Positions 30,664 through 40,971 of a stretch of DNA of 64,000 bases are shown here, piece by piece (position 1 is the stretch's first letter; the number at the start of each line of letters is the position of its first letter). A program made the position numbers and the translations under genes. This DNA comes from Caballeronia sp. dw_276 (GTDB lineage: Bacteria; Pseudomonadota; Gammaproteobacteria; Burkholderiales; Burkholderiaceae). The notes below the pieces were generated by a model. It was given only the letters and a program-made list of their open reading frames with translations, made no database searches and was not told the origin of the DNA. Where the stretch lies: assembly GCF_018449635.1 (NCBI RefSeq), contig NZ_JAAVUV010000005.1, positions 186,001 to 250,000 on the forward strand, given 5' to 3'.

Positions 30664-32079
30664 TCAGTCGCGCTCGAACAGCGCAATCGATTCGACATGC
30701 GATGTGTGCGGAAACATGTTCATTACACCTGCGCCCTTCAACCGATAGCCCGCCTCGCTCACGAGAACGCTGGCGTCGCGGGCGAGCGTTGCCGGATTGC
30801 AAGACACGTAGACAATGCGCTCAGGCATCAGTTCGCGATCGCCGTTCTGCGCCAATTCCGCAAGCGCCTTCGATACCGCCAGCGCGCCATCGCGAGGCGG
30901 ATCGATGAGGTATTTATCGAAGCGGCCAAGCGCGCGCAGATCATCTGCCGTGACTTCAAACAGGTTTCGGCATGCGAATGAAGTATGGCCGTCCACACCG
31001 TTCGCCTTCGCATTTTCTAGTGCGCGTTGCGTAAGACCTTCGCTACCTTCGATGCCCACCACCTCACGCGCCACCCGCGCAAGCGGCAGCGTGAAATTGC
31101 CGATGCCACAAAACAGATCCAGCACGCGGTCCGTGCGTGAGGCCGCCAGCAAGCGTAACGCGCGGCTGACGAGCACTCTGTTGATCTGATGATTGACCTG
31201 CGTGAAATCAGTGGGTTTGAACGGCATCCGGATATTGAATTCCGGCAGCGTGTACGCCAGCTCACGATCGACTGGATGAAACGGATACGCTGTCTCGGGT
31301 CCTTTCGGCTGCAGCCAGAACTGGATGCCGTGCTTGTCGGCGAAAGCACGCACCAGCGCTTCGTCGGCTTCGGTTAAAGGATCGAGAATCCGCAGAACCA
31401 GCGCCGTGATCTCAGCGCCCACAGCCACTTCGATTTGCGGCAGACGATCGCGAATGGAGAGATCCTGGACAAGCTTGCGAAGCGGCATGAGCAACGCCGA
31501 CATTTGCGGCGTCAGCACATCACACGTTTGCATGTCAGCGACAAAATCGCTTTTCTTCTCATGGAACCCGACCAGCGCGCCGCCCTTTCCAGCGATCAGC
31601 CGAACGGACAGCCGCGCCCGATAACGATATCCCCACGAAGGACCGTGAATCGGCCGGTATATCGTCTCGGCATTCAGTTTGCCGATGTGCTCGAGGTTGT
31701 CCTCGAGCACCCGCTGCTTGACCGCGATCTGCGCGCGCACGTCGAGATGCTGCATCGAGCAGCCGCCGCATTTGCTGAAATAAGGACATTTGGGGCGGGT
31801 ACGCATCACGCTTTCGCGCAGCACTTTGACCAGCAGCCCATTTTCGAACGCCGCTTTCCGGCGAAAGGTCGCATACGAAACACGTTCGCCCGGCAACGCG
31901 CCTTCCACGAAAATAACCTTTCCCAGCGAACCGTCTTCCGTGGCCGTGCGGCCAACGCCCTGGGCCTCCATATCGAGTGATTTGATTTCGATCTCGACCG
32001 GCGCGGCCGTGGGGTCCAGAGGAACGATTCGCCCCGGCATGCTCCAGCGGCGATTGGATTTTTTACGAGCGCGAGGCAC
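30664..32079 (-). CDS. rlmD: 23S rRNA (uracil-1939-C5)-methyltransferase RlmD (RumA)
   Basis: RlmD methylates U1939 of 23S rRNA. The protein has an N-terminal TRAM domain ([15 protein letters not shown]), iron-sulfur cysteines ([10 protein letters not shown] plus a later TCD), SAM motif I ([16 protein letters not shown]) and the catalytic region [13 protein letters not shown]. The open frame runs to 32340 and overlaps the next gene. I choose a GTG at 32079, which has AGGAAG at good spacing and gives 471 residues; the ATG at 32040 ([10 protein letters not shown]) lacks a usable ribosome-binding site. It follows the exonuclease gene on the minus strand. Confidence 0.94.
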   Translation of the reverse strand: MPRARKKSNRRWSMPGRIVPLDPTAAPVEIEIKSLDMEAQGVGRTATEDGSLGKVIFVEGALPGERVSYATFRRKAAFENGLLVKVLRESVMRTRPKCPYFSKCGGCSMQHLDVRAQIAVKQRVLEDNLEHIGKLNAETIYRPIHGPSWGYRYRARLSVRLIAGKGGALVGFHEKKSDFVADMQTCDVLTPQMSALLMPLRKLVQDLSIRDRLPQIEVAVGAEITALVLRILDPLTEADEALVRAFADKHGIQFWLQPKGPETAYPFHPVDRELAYTLPEFNIRMPFKPTDFTQVNHQINRVLVSRALRLLAASRTDRVLDLFCGIGNFTLPLARVAREVVGIEGSEGLTQRALENAKANGVDGHTSFACRNLFEVTADDLRALGRFDKYLIDPPRDGALAVSKALAELAQNGDRELMPERIVYVSCNPATLARDASVLVSEAGYRLKGAGVMNMFPHTSHVESIALFERD

Positions 32080-32171
32080 CTGCGGACTTCCTGACTGATA
32101 TTTAGACTGCGATGGGAACGACGTCGAACGGAAGAATTGTAAACGATGCCGCTCGGGCATCCGGCAGAGGT

Positions 32172-32948
32172 TCAGTTTCCAAACGCCGCGAGATATTCCG
32201 CCCAGTGCGGCGCCGGTTCGAGCGCAAGGGCGTTTTTCACCACGTTGACTTCGTCGGCGTATTCTTCCTGCGAAAAACCGCCGCGCATCAACTGGAAGCG
32301 ACAGTACATCAGGTACGTGTTGACCACATCGGTCTCGCAATAATTGCGAATTTCATCGAGCCGCCCTTCCGAGAACGCTTGCCAGACCTTGCCGCCGTCC
32401 ATGCCGAGCTTCCCGGGAAAACCGCAGAGCTTCGCCAACGCGTCCAGCGGTGCGTTCGCGCGGGCCTGGTACATCGCGAGTACGTCCATGAGGTCGGTGT
32501 GACGCGCGTGATAGCGGCTGATGTAGTTGTTGTAACGGAATTCGCGGTCATCGTTGCCGAGGTCCCAGTATCGGGACGCCGCTACACCGTGAATCATCGC
32601 GCGATAGTGCAGCACGGGCAGGTCGAAACCGCCGCCGTTCCACGATACAAGCTGTGGCGTGTACTTCTCGATCACACGAAAAAACGACTGGATCAGCGTG
32701 GCTTCCGAGTCCGTTGTGGTGCCAAGCGAGCGCACCCGAAACCCGGTGTTGTCGCGGAACACGCACGAAATGGCGGCGATGCGTTGCAAGTGGTGCGGCA
32801 GGAAGTCATTGCCTACGCGCTCACGGCGCGCGGCGAATGCGTGCTCGGCGACTTCGGCGTCGGTCAGTGTGGCGGGGAGATCTTCGAGACGGCGAATGCC
32901 GCCGACATCGGGGATCGTCTCGATGTCGAAAACGAGAATGGGTGTCAT
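32172..32948 (-). CDS. Predicted 3'-5' exonuclease related to the PolB exonuclease domain
   Basis: This 258-residue DEDD-type exonuclease begins with the ExoI motif VFDIETIPD, has ExoII-like [12 protein letters not shown] and an ExoIII-like segment ([13 protein letters not shown]). It matches the stand-alone DNA polymerase B exonuclease family (DNA_pol_B_exo2). Such proteins trim 3' ends of DNA or RNA; the substrate here is unknown. It starts at an ATG at 32948 and lies between rpoS and rlmD, apparently as a single unit. Confidence 0.87.
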   Translation of the reverse strand: MTPILVFDIETIPDVGGIRRLEDLPATLTDAEVAEHAFAARRERVGNDFLPHHLQRIAAISCVFRDNTGFRVRSLGTTTDSEATLIQSFFRVIEKYTPQLVSWNGGGFDLPVLHYRAMIHGVAASRYWDLGNDDREFRYNNYISRYHARHTDLMDVLAMYQARANAPLDALAKLCGFPGKLGMDGGKVWQAFSEGRLDEIRNYCETDVVNTYLMYCRFQLMRGGFSQEEYADEVNVVKNALALEPAPHWAEYLAAFGN

Positions 32949-33013
32949 TGCTTTATTGGATGCCGCGTATTTTAAGGAAAGCGCTGACCGGGCCGTCGCC
33001 CGATTGCATACGA

Positions 33014-34105
33014 CTACAGCACAGCGTCTTTGCGCACACCGTTCGATGCAAAAAAGCGCTTTAGCCGCACGAGCGCTTCTTGCTGGATCTGGCGCACACG
33101 TTCGCGCGTCAGGCCCATCTCGTCGGCAAGCTCTTCGAGCGTGGCCGGCTCGATGTGGTTCAAGCCAAAGCGCCGCTCTATGACGTGGCGGTGCTTGTCG
33201 GAAAGGCGCGAAAGCCAGAGCTTTGTAAGCGTTTCCAGTTCACGATGCTGAACTTCGGAATCGGGCGACTGGCTGGCGTCGTCGGAGAGCAGGTCGAGCA
33301 GACTGCTTGCCGGATCGAGATCCAGCGGGGCATCGAGCGAAGCCGTATGTTCATTCAACGCAAGGATGTCGGTAACTTCTTCAGGCGTCTTGCCGGTGAG
33401 ATGCGCGATGTCGTCGATACTCGCGTCGCGTCTGTCCGGCGCAATGGCCGCCGTCGAGTTCGCAGAGCTTTTTTCGAGATGGCGTTTCGCGCGCAGCACC
33501 TGATTCAACTCGCGAATCACATGTACGGGCAAACGCACCGTGCGCGCCTGGTTCATGATTGCGCGCTCGATACTCTGGCGAATCCACCACGTGGCGTAGG
33601 TCGAAAACCGGAAACCACGCGTGGGATCGAACTTTTCGATAGCGTGCATCAGGCCGAGATTGCCTTCCTCGATCAGATCGAGCAACGGCACGCCGCGATT
33701 CAGATAACCCTTCGCGATGCTGACCACCAGCCGCAGGTTGCGTTCGATCATCACCTGCCGCGCCTCGAATTCGCCGGCTTTCGCAAGCCGCGAATAGCGC
33801 TGCTCTTCTTCAACGGTCAGAAGCGGCTTTACGCTGATGCGATTCAGGTAATGCTGAATGGTGTCGGCGGTGAGTTCGGCCTGCAGGATCGACTTGAAAT
33901 CGTCAACGTCGGGCGCGGAATCGTTTGCGCCCTCCGCTGCTTCCTTGCTATTTGATCCGCTGTCTTCGTCGCTATCCAATTCGGCTTCGGCCGTTTCGGA
34001 TTCTGATTCGTCAGCATGATTCGAAGCGCCGTCTTCCACCGTTGTCTGCGTGGGTCTGATTAGATCAGTCTCGGCTTGCGGCGGGATGCGCTTCGATTTA
34101 GGCAT
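33014..34105 (-). CDS. rpoS: RNA polymerase sigma factor RpoS
   Basis: RpoS directs transcription in stationary phase and stress. The 363 residues include an acidic Glu/Asp/Ser-rich head (about 20-75), region 1.2 ([17 protein letters not shown]), region 2 ([30 protein letters not shown]), region 3 and region 4 ([19 protein letters not shown]). The head is longer than in E. coli. It starts at an ATG at 34105, 11 bases after the nlpD stop, so it can be read from nlpD and probably also from a promoter within it. It completes the surE-pcm-nlpD-rpoS block. Confidence 0.96.
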   Translation of the reverse strand: MPKSKRIPPQAETDLIRPTQTTVEDGASNHADESESETAEAELDSDEDSGSNSKEAAEGANDSAPDVDDFKSILQAELTADTIQHYLNRISVKPLLTVEEEQRYSRLAKAGEFEARQVMIERNLRLVVSIAKGYLNRGVPLLDLIEEGNLGLMHAIEKFDPTRGFRFSTYATWWIRQSIERAIMNQARTVRLPVHVIRELNQVLRAKRHLEKSSANSTAAIAPDRRDASIDDIAHLTGKTPEEVTDILALNEHTASLDAPLDLDPASSLLDLLSDDASQSPDSEVQHRELETLTKLWLSRLSDKHRHVIERRFGLNHIEPATLEELADEMGLTRERVRQIQQEALVRLKRFFASNGVRKDAVL

Positions 34106-34116
34106 GGTGATTTCGC

Positions 34117-35079
34117 TTATTGCGGCGGCAAATACGTCAGAGGGTCGACAGGTTTGCCCTGCCGGCGAACTTCGAAATGCAACATCACACGGTCCGAATC
34201 GCTATTGCCCATCTCGGCGATCTTCTGCCCTTTTGTCACCGCGTCACCTTCTTTTACCATCAAAGCGCGGTTATGTGCGTATGCGGTCAGAAAAGTTGCG
34301 TCGTGCTTGATGATGATGAGATTACCGTATCCGCGCAGACCATTGCCGGAATAAACAACCCGTCCATCCGCCGACGCGTTGACTGGATCTCCCGCCGCGC
34401 CGCCAATATTGACGCCCTTGTTCTTGGCGTCGTCGAAGGTGCCGAGAATCGGTCCGCGCGCCGGCCAGATAAACGCGGGCTGAGCCGCTGGCGTCACTGC
34501 TGCGCCGTTATCCGTTCCGGTTGCGGGCTGATTCATTGCCAGCCCCGGTGCAGCGCCAGTTAACGGAGGTAGCGGCGTTCCCATGCCGGACGACGAACCA
34601 TAGGCCGGAGCCTGCGGCAGCATCGTGCTGTTTGCACCATACGTGTTTGTCAGCGGCTGCGCCTGCACCCCGCCGCCCACGATGGGCGCGGTAGAAACGC
34701 CCGGCGTTGCGGCAGCGAGATTCGCACCCGGAGGCGCAACACGCAGCAACTGATCGACTTCGATCTGATTCGGGTTCGTCATGTTGTTCCATGACGCGAT
34801 ATCCCGATAATTCTGACCGTTTTCCAGCGCAATCCGGTATAGGGTGTCACCCGGCTTCACGCGGTAATAGCCAGGCGGCGGCGGGCCCGGCGGCAGGACG
34901 GCGCCATCCTGCGCGGCTTGCGTGCCGATCGCGCCGCCGGTCCGGTCGACGACGGGCGCATTGTCCATCCGTGTCGCGCAGGCCGCCAGCACGGACAACG
35001 CCGCGACACACACCATGCGCTGAACCGCGGTCAAACCAGGGTTCGCGCTTACTTCTCGTTTAGCACGCAACATACTCAT
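34117..35079 (-). CDS. nlpD: LysM/M23-domain lipoprotein NlpD
   Basis: NlpD-type proteins activate cell-wall amidases during division. The protein has a lipoprotein signal ending LAAC (Cys about 34), a LysM domain ([28 protein letters not shown]), a Pro/Gly/Thr-rich linker and a C-terminal M23 (LytM) domain. Metal-binding residues of active M23 peptidases are incomplete (KGVNIGG in place of H..D, and MLHFEVR with only one His of HxH), so it is likely non-catalytic. I start it at the ATG at 35079 (320 residues); a TTG at 35088 overlapping pcm, and an ATG at 35073, are alternatives. Confidence 0.93.
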   Translation of the reverse strand: MSMLRAKREVSANPGLTAVQRMVCVAALSVLAACATRMDNAPVVDRTGGAIGTQAAQDGAVLPPGPPPPGYYRVKPGDTLYRIALENGQNYRDIASWNNMTNPNQIEVDQLLRVAPPGANLAAATPGVSTAPIVGGGVQAQPLTNTYGANSTMLPQAPAYGSSSGMGTPLPPLTGAAPGLAMNQPATGTDNGAAVTPAAQPAFIWPARGPILGTFDDAKNKGVNIGGAAGDPVNASADGRVVYSGNGLRGYGNLIIIKHDATFLTAYAHNRALMVKEGDAVTKGQKIAEMGNSDSDRVMLHFEVRRQGKPVDPLTYLPPQ

Positions 35080-35084
35080 CGGTG

Positions 35085-36245
35085 TCAAATCACTCCGGAT
35101 TTTAAAGGTACAAAGAAAACCCGATCAAGCTGCGACTCGCGCCATTGCGTGGGCGAAACGCGCTCGACGAGCGTCAGTATTTGCGCTTGCGCGGTTTGCG
35201 ATCCAACCGGCGCAACCAGCCTGCCGCCAACAGCGAGTTGATCGAGCAGCGCTTGCGGAACGTCGAGTCCCGCACACGCTATGACGATGGCGTCGAACGG
35301 CGCTGCCGCCGGCAGTCCGAGCCGGCCATCGCCGTAATGCAAACGGATGTTCGGGACGCGCAGAGGGCGCAAATTCAGCTTCGCGCGCTCTGACAACGGC
35401 CGAATCCGCTCAATGGAATACACATCAGTGGCGACCTGCGACAACACGGCTGCCTGGTAACCACAGCCAGTGCCAATCTCCAGCACGTTTTTCAGCGTTC
35501 GCCCCGCGGCGACCAGCTCGATCATTCTCGCGACAACCGACGGCTTCGAGATCGTCTGGTGATGGCCGATCGGCAGCGCGGCGTCTTCGTAGGCCTGCGC
35601 CGCGAGCCCCGGATCGACGAACATGTGGCGCGGGACCGCCGACATCGCCGCCAGCACTCGCGGGTCCGTGATGCCGTTGGCGCGTAACCTCTCGACCATA
35701 CGCTCACGCACGCGTTCCGATGTCAGCGCATGCGTGCTCCCGTGCGCGCCTTGTAGCGCGGTCTTCCGGGCGGTCCTGAGCTTGTCATCCGGCTGCTGCT
35801 TCGGCTTGTTCTCCGGCGCTGCCTGAATCTTCGCACTCGCGGGAAAATCACGCGTTTCATTCATCCGCGCACCCGATCGCAACGCCCCCGGCTGATGATG
35901 GGTCACGACAGTGGACGGCTTCGGTGCAGCGTGTGGCTTTCCTGCTGTCGTTCCCGCAACATTAGCCGGCTTGGCCACGACGTTCACCTTCGTTCCAGGA
36001 TGAAGCGCCGTCGGCAATTTCGCGATCTTCACGCTTGCCGGTTTCAGCGTGGCGGCGCCGGCCTTGTGCGCCCCCGCTGCCGGCCGCGCCGCGCCGCTAC
36101 CGCCCGCGATCGACTTCAACGTCGGCTTGGCAGCGGGCCTGGCGTTCGACTTGCCGCTTGCGTCGGGACGCGCAGTCGCTTTACGCGGCTCGCGCACCAG
36201 ATCGGCGAGTGCCAGCGGAAAGCGTTTTGCGCGTTCGTCCGTCAT
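35085..36245 (-). CDS. pcm: Protein-L-isoaspartate O-methyltransferase with an extended N-terminus
   Basis: Pcm repairs isoaspartyl damage in aged proteins by SAM-dependent methylation. The catalytic part starts near residue 165 ([20 protein letters not shown]) and has the family signature [19 protein letters not shown] and SAM motif [11 protein letters not shown]. The first 165 residues are a basic, Ala/Lys/Pro-rich disordered region resembling histone H1-like tails. A Met at residue 128 could give a shorter form, but the first ATG overlaps the surE stop as ATGA, which supports the long form. As I recall, an Ala/Lys-rich extension also occurs in other Burkholderia Pcm proteins. Confidence 0.94.
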   Translation of the reverse strand: MTDERAKRFPLALADLVREPRKATARPDASGKSNARPAAKPTLKSIAGGSGAARPAAGAHKAGAATLKPASVKIAKLPTALHPGTKVNVVAKPANVAGTTAGKPHAAPKPSTVVTHHQPGALRSGARMNETRDFPASAKIQAAPENKPKQQPDDKLRTARKTALQGAHGSTHALTSERVRERMVERLRANGITDPRVLAAMSAVPRHMFVDPGLAAQAYEDAALPIGHHQTISKPSVVARMIELVAAGRTLKNVLEIGTGCGYQAAVLSQVATDVYSIERIRPLSERAKLNLRPLRVPNIRLHYGDGRLGLPAAAPFDAIVIACAGLDVPQALLDQLAVGGRLVAPVGSQTAQAQILTLVERVSPTQWRESQLDRVFFVPLKSGVI

Positions 36246-37000
36246 GAACGGCTGCTCCGCGCTTCAGCCCACTCGCGCGTGGCGGGCAGCAGCTTGGTAT
36301 GCGTGAGATCGAGTTGCAACGGCGTAATTGAAACATGTCCGTTCGCAACAGCATGAAAATCTGTGCCTTCGCTTGCATCGAGCGCATCACCCGAGGGCCC
36401 GATCCACCAGATCGGATTCCCGCGCGGATCGATTTGCCGTATTACCGGTTGCGACGGATGACGCTTGCCAAGCCGCGTGATGCGCCACTCGCCCATCTCT
36501 TCATAAGGCAGACTCGGAATATTCACATTCAGCAACGGATGACCGGGCATGGGATGCGCCAGAAAATGCGCAACGATGTCAGCGGCAACTCGCGCAGCGT
36601 CCTCCAGATGCAGCCAGTCGCGGCCAACCAGCGAAAACGCGATGGCCGGTACGCCGAACATGAAACCTTCGGTTGCCGCAGCCACCGTTCCCGAATACAA
36701 CGTGTCCTCGCCCATGTTCTGGCCGTTATTGATTCCGGAAACAACCAGATCCGGCTGCTTTTCGAGCATGCCGGTCAGCGCGATATGCACGGAGTCGGTG
36801 GGCGTACCGTTCACATAATTGAAACCGTTCGGCGCGGTGTGAATGGTGAGCGGGCGCGACAGCGTCAGCGAGTTCGAAGCACCGCTGCAATTCTGCTCCG
36901 GAGCCATGACCGTGACTTGCCCAAGCGGCTCCATGGCCGCGTGCAGTACGTTGAGCCCGCGAGCCAGATAACCGTCGTCGTTGCTGAGTAGGATTTGCAT
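36242..37000 (-). CDS. surE: 5'/3'-nucleotidase SurE
   Basis: SurE removes phosphate from nucleoside monophosphates and contributes to survival in stationary phase. The 252-residue protein has the metal-binding NDDG (7-10), the [10 protein letters not shown] loop and [10 protein letters not shown]. The frame extends 33 codons upstream, but the ATG at 37000 gives the conserved start [15 protein letters not shown]. It is coupled to pcm by a 4-base overlap and heads surE-pcm-nlpD-rpoS. Confidence 0.97.
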   Translation of the reverse strand: MQILLSNDDGYLARGLNVLHAAMEPLGQVTVMAPEQNCSGASNSLTLSRPLTIHTAPNGFNYVNGTPTDSVHIALTGMLEKQPDLVVSGINNGQNMGEDTLYSGTVAAATEGFMFGVPAIAFSLVGRDWLHLEDAARVAADIVAHFLAHPMPGHPLLNVNIPSLPYEEMGEWRITRLGKRHPSQPVIRQIDPRGNPIWWIGPSGDALDASEGTDFHAVANGHVSITPLQLDLTHTKLLPATREWAEARSSRS

Positions 37001-37205
37001 TCGCCGATTGTAACCGAGGAAACTGGGCATGCGGCCCGGCGGCGGGGTCCTCGGCCGATCGGCCAGCTTTTCCGCGAAACACACAATGTTTTCAAGCATT
37101 TCCCGTGCGATTACCAGACCGAATGGCTAACGCCGCGCCGGCGAGCGCACGCCCGAACGAGGTCGTTTTACACTGGCACATCACGAAACCTCACACGGAG
37201 ACACC

Positions 37206-38180
37206 ATGCGCGCCATTCGATGCAACCAGTACGGGCCGCCCGATTCACTTGTGCTCGAGACCTTGCCGGATCTGAAGCCGGGCGCGGACGAAGTGGTGAT
37301 TGACGTGCGCGCGGCCAGCGTGAATTTCCCTGATGTTTTGATCATCCAGAACAAGTATCAGACGAAGCCCGAACTGCCTTTTACGCCAGGCGCCGAGTTC
37401 GCGGGTGTCGTGCGCGAGGTTGGCGCGAACGTCAGGCGGCTGAAGGTCGGCATGCGGGTCGCAGCCTACACGGCGCAGGGCGCGTTCGCCGATCAGGCGG
37501 TGGCGCGCGAAGCGGCCTGCATTCCCCTGCCTGAAGACATCGACTTTTCGAGCGCGTCGGCCGTCACGCTGGCTTACGGAACGTCGCATCACGCGGTGGT
37601 CGACCGCGCCGCGCTGAAAGCCGGCGAGACCTTGCTCGTGCTCGGAGCGGCCGGAGGCGTGGGTCTGGCGGCAGTGGAAATCGGCAAGGCGCTTGGAGCG
37701 CGCGTGATTGCGGCAGCTTCGAGCGCCGAGAAACTTGCGCTGTGTGTTGAGCATGGAGCCGACGCGACCATCGACTATTCGAATGAGAACTTGCGCGATC
37801 GCATCAAGGTTCTGACTGATGGGCGCGGGCCGGACGTCATCTACGATCCGGTCGGTGGCGAGTATGCGGAACCGGCTTTCCGCAGCATCGGATGGAGGGG
37901 CCGTTATCTGGTGGTGGGATTCGCCAATGGCGAGATACCGAAGTTAGCGCTCAATCTGACGTTGCTGAAAGGCGCGAGCATAGTAGGCGTATTTTGGGGC
38001 CAGCACGTACAGCGCGAACCTGAGCTTGTGAGCGCAGCAATGCAACAAATCTTTGGATGGATCAAAGAAGGCCGGCTCAGGCCGCATATCACGAAGCGTT
38101 ATCCGTTGGAACGAGCAGCCGAGGCGTTCAGCGACATGGCGAGCCGGCGTGTGACGGGAAAGATCGTGATCGAGCCATGA
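37206..38180 (+). CDS. NADPH:quinone oxidoreductase family protein (MDR superfamily)
   Basis: This 324-residue zinc-independent MDR enzyme has a GroES-like N-terminal domain (TPGAEFAGVVREVG) and a Rossmann domain with VLGAAGGVGLAAVEIGKALGARVIAA (near 140). It belongs to the quinone oxidoreductase/zeta-crystallin group, which reduces quinones or enones with NADPH. It starts at an ATG at 37206 behind a GGAG. It is alone on the plus strand, convergent with the ABC operon, with only 10 bases between the two stops and no clear terminator. The physiological substrate is unknown. Confidence 0.88.
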   Translation: MRAIRCNQYGPPDSLVLETLPDLKPGADEVVIDVRAASVNFPDVLIIQNKYQTKPELPFTPGAEFAGVVREVGANVRRLKVGMRVAAYTAQGAFADQAVAREAACIPLPEDIDFSSASAVTLAYGTSHHAVVDRAALKAGETLLVLGAAGGVGLAAVEIGKALGARVIAAASSAEKLALCVEHGADATIDYSNENLRDRIKVLTDGRGPDVIYDPVGGEYAEPAFRSIGWRGRYLVVGFANGEIPKLALNLTLLKGASIVGVFWGQHVQREPELVSAAMQQIFGWIKEGRLRPHITKRYPLERAAEAFSDMASRRVTGKIVIEP

Positions 38181-38190
38181 CGATGTCGCC

Positions 38191-39015
38191 TCACATCTTC
38201 TCGGTGTCGCCGGCGCTCGGCTGCCATTTCATCAGGCGGCGCTCAACGAGCGCAACAATACCGTCCAGGATCAGCGCGAACGCCGTGAGCACCAGAATGC
38301 CCGCGAACACGGTATTGATATCGAAGGTGCCTTCGGCTTGGAGGATCAGGTATCCGACACCCCGCGCCGAACCCAGATATTCGCCGACCACTGAGCCGAC
38401 AAACGCAAGTCCCACCGACGTATGCAAGCTTGAGAATACCCAGCTCGTCGCGCTCGGCAAATACACATGCCGCAACAACTGCTTGCGGTTCGCGCCGAGC
38501 ATCCGGGCGTTGGCAAGCACGACCGGACTCACTTCCTTCACGCCCTGATAGACGTTAAAGAACACGATGAAAAACACCAGCGTCACGCCAAGCGCCACCT
38601 TCGACCAGATTCCAAGCCCGAACCAGACGGCGAAGATCGGTGCAAGGATCACGCGCGGCATCGAGTTCGCGGCCTTGATGTATGGGTCGAAGAGCGCGCT
38701 CATCATCGGCGCCAGGGCGAGCCACAAACCAACGCCCAGTCCGAAAACCGTTCCGATCACGAACGCGAGCACGGTTTCGATCAGCGTGACCCACAGATGC
38801 ACGTAGATCTCGCCGGTCGTGAACCACTGCCAGATGCGCAGCAACACCTTCTGCGGCTCGCCGAAGAAGAATGCAGCCTTGCTGGAATCGTCGAAATAGA
38901 AAGCCGGCAGCAGTGTCGGGCTGGTCAGCACATACCAGAGCACGAAACACAGCACGAGCAGCAGCCATTGCCACACAACCAGGTTTGCGCGATTCGGGCG
39001 CAACGTTTTCCACAT
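38191..39015 (-). CDS. ABC transporter permease, SsuC/TauC type
   Basis: This 274-residue inner-membrane protein has about six helices and the EAA loop typical of binding-protein-dependent permeases (ANARMLGANRKQLLRHVYLP). Its family carries sulfonates, nitrate, taurine, pyrimidines or aromatic acids. It is the last gene of an operon with an ATPase (36 bases upstream), a binding protein and perhaps a CoA-transferase. Substrate cannot be deduced from the permease alone. It converges on the quinone oxidoreductase. Confidence 0.9.
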   Translation of the reverse strand: MWKTLRPNRANLVVWQWLLLVLCFVLWYVLTSPTLLPAFYFDDSSKAAFFFGEPQKVLLRIWQWFTTGEIYVHLWVTLIETVLAFVIGTVFGLGVGLWLALAPMMSALFDPYIKAANSMPRVILAPIFAVWFGLGIWSKVALGVTLVFFIVFFNVYQGVKEVSPVVLANARMLGANRKQLLRHVYLPSATSWVFSSLHTSVGLAFVGSVVGEYLGSARGVGYLILQAEGTFDINTVFAGILVLTAFALILDGIVALVERRLMKWQPSAGDTEKM

Positions 39016-39051
39016 GATGGGTCTGCTCTTCTTGGCGGATTGCTTGTCGAT

Positions 39052-39879
39052 TTAAACGGCGGTGAGCTGTTGCTTGTAGCCCTTCAGGACCTCTTCCCGC
39101 AGCACGGACCAGATCTGCGCATGCAATTCGACAAAGCGCGGATGCGAACGGATTTCGGCCACGTCGCGCGGGCGCGGCAGATCGATCACAAATTCGCCGA
39201 TCGGATGCGTGCCCGGCCCGGCCGACAGCACCACTACGCGATCGGACAGCGAAATGGCTTCGTCCAGGTCGTGCGTGATGAAGAGCACGGCTTTACGCTT
39301 GGCGGCCCAAAGCTCGAGCAACTCGTTTTCCATCAGCTGGCGCGTCTGGATATCGAGCGCGGAAAACGGCTCGTCCATCAGGATGATGTCGGGATCGAGA
39401 ATCAGCGTTTGCGCCATGCCAACGCGCTTGCGCATGCCGCCCGACAACTGGTGCGGGTATCGGTCACCGAACCCGCCGAGGCCAACGCGTTTCAACCATT
39501 CCTCGCCTTTCGCGCGCGCTTCGTCTTTCGGCACGCCGCGAAACGACAAACCCGCTGTCACGTTGTCGAGCGCCGAGCGCCACGGCATCAGCGCTTCCGC
39601 CTGGAACATATAACCGGCGCGGCGATTGATCCCGTTGAGCTCGGTCCCGAAGACGTTGACCGTGCCCGACGACGGCGCGAGCAAGCCCGCGCCCACGTTC
39701 AGCAGCGTCGACTTGCCGCATCCCGTTGGGCCGACCACCGATACAAACTCGCCCGGCGCAACGCGCAACGTGGTCTCCTTCACCGCCGTGTAGCGCGAGC
39801 GTCGATCATCGCGAGAGATGAACGTGCAGGTGACGTTTTCCAGCGCGAGCGCGGGAACGGCTGTGGTTGTCGGCTGCAT
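39052..39879 (-). CDS. ABC transporter ATP-binding protein, SsuB/TauB type
   Basis: This 275-residue ATPase energises the adjacent permease. It has Walker A GPTGCGKSTLLN (near 50), the Q-loop (FQAEALMPWRSA), the signature LSGGMRKRVGMAQ and Walker B ILMDEPFSALD, then the H-loop (FITHDLDEA). It begins 3 bases after the stop of the binding protein gene, so the genes are tightly coupled. Sequence places it with importers of nitrate, sulfonate and related anions. Confidence 0.93.
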   Translation of the reverse strand: MQPTTTAVPALALENVTCTFISRDDRRSRYTAVKETTLRVAPGEFVSVVGPTGCGKSTLLNVGAGLLAPSSGTVNVFGTELNGINRRAGYMFQAEALMPWRSALDNVTAGLSFRGVPKDEARAKGEEWLKRVGLGGFGDRYPHQLSGGMRKRVGMAQTLILDPDIILMDEPFSALDIQTRQLMENELLELWAAKRKAVLFITHDLDEAISLSDRVVVLSAGPGTHPIGEFVIDLPRPRDVAEIRSHPRFVELHAQIWSVLREEVLKGYKQQLTAV

Positions 39880-39882
39880 CGG

Positions 39883-40920
39883 TCAGGCCTTGACCGTGGC
39901 CAGCGCCTTCGTCACGAAGTCGTTGGTCCAGGTCTTCGACAAATCGATCGGCTTGCCTTTTACAGTTTCATCGAAGGCTTGAAGCGTTTTGAGCGACGTC
40001 GCCGGACCGTTCGCTGGCATCAGTCCATCGGGCGACATGGCTTCTTTTACGTGCTGCCATGCATCCAGATAAAGCGAGCTATCGCCGAGCAAGTAGGCTT
40101 CGGGCACCGTCGAAATCAGCTCCTTGCCCGTGGCCGTTTGCAGCCACTTGAGGGCGCGAACCATCGCGTTCGTCAGCGCTTGTGTGGTGTTCGGGTTCTT
40201 CGTGATGAAGCTTTGCGACGCATACAGGCATCCCGCCGGCATGTCGCCACCGAAGACCGCGCGGGTATCGGCAAGGGTACGAGTGTCCGAAATCACGCGG
40301 ATATCGCCCGAGCGTTCCAGCTTGGTCATGACCGGATCGAGGTTCGCCATGGCGTCGATCTGGCCGGACTGCAGTGCGGCAACTGCACCCGCCCCGGCGC
40401 CCACGCCGATGAACGACACGTCGCTCGCGGAAAGCCCGGCCTTCGCCAGCACGAAACTCGCCATGATCGATGTCGACGAACCCGGCGCTGTCACGCCGAC
40501 CTTCTTGCCTTTGAGATCGGCAATGCCCTTGTAATTCGGCATCGCTTTCTTCGATACAGCCAGCACGATCTGCGGCGCGCGCCCTTGCAGCACAAACTCG
40601 CGGAACATCTGCCCCTTTGCCTGCAGCAGCAGCGTATGTTCGAACGCGCCCGACACCACGTCCGCGCTGCCGCCCACCGCCGCCTGCAACGCTTTCGCGC
40701 CGCCGGCGAAATCCGAGATCTCGATCTCGAGGCCTTCGTCCTTGAAGTAGTTGCGGCGCTCGGCAATGGTGAGCGGCAAGTAATAGAACAGGTTCTTGCC
40801 GCCCACCGCGATGGATACCTTCGGGTGCTCCAGCTTCGCTTGCCCGAATGCGAATGGAGAATCGATCAGCGTGCCGGCAGCGAGCGCCGCACCGCTTGCA
40901 ATGAAAGTCCTGCGTTGCAT
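39883..40920 (-). CDS. Periplasmic substrate-binding protein, NMT1/SsuA-like
   Basis: This 345-residue protein has a twin-arginine-like signal (MQRRTFIASGAALAAG, cleavage near 26) and two lobes typical of NMT1/SsuA binding proteins (YYLPLTIAERRNYFKDEGLEIEI near the start). I see no CCCFC-like motif of the pyrimidine precursor binders. It would capture a small organic acid or sulfonate in the periplasm for the downstream ABC transporter. It follows the CoA-transferase gene by 51 bases, which hints that the ligand is later converted to a CoA thioester. Confidence 0.88.
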   Translation of the reverse strand: MQRRTFIASGAALAAGTLIDSPFAFGQAKLEHPKVSIAVGGKNLFYYLPLTIAERRNYFKDEGLEIEISDFAGGAKALQAAVGGSADVVSGAFEHTLLLQAKGQMFREFVLQGRAPQIVLAVSKKAMPNYKGIADLKGKKVGVTAPGSSTSIMASFVLAKAGLSASDVSFIGVGAGAGAVAALQSGQIDAMANLDPVMTKLERSGDIRVISDTRTLADTRAVFGGDMPAGCLYASQSFITKNPNTTQALTNAMVRALKWLQTATGKELISTVPEAYLLGDSSLYLDAWQHVKEAMSPDGLMPANGPATSLKTLQAFDETVKGKPIDLSKTWTNDFVTKALATVKA

Positions 40921-40971
40921 CTTGTCTCCTTGGTTTTTTATTTTTTGCGGCTTTGTCTTGAAAGCGCGGGC

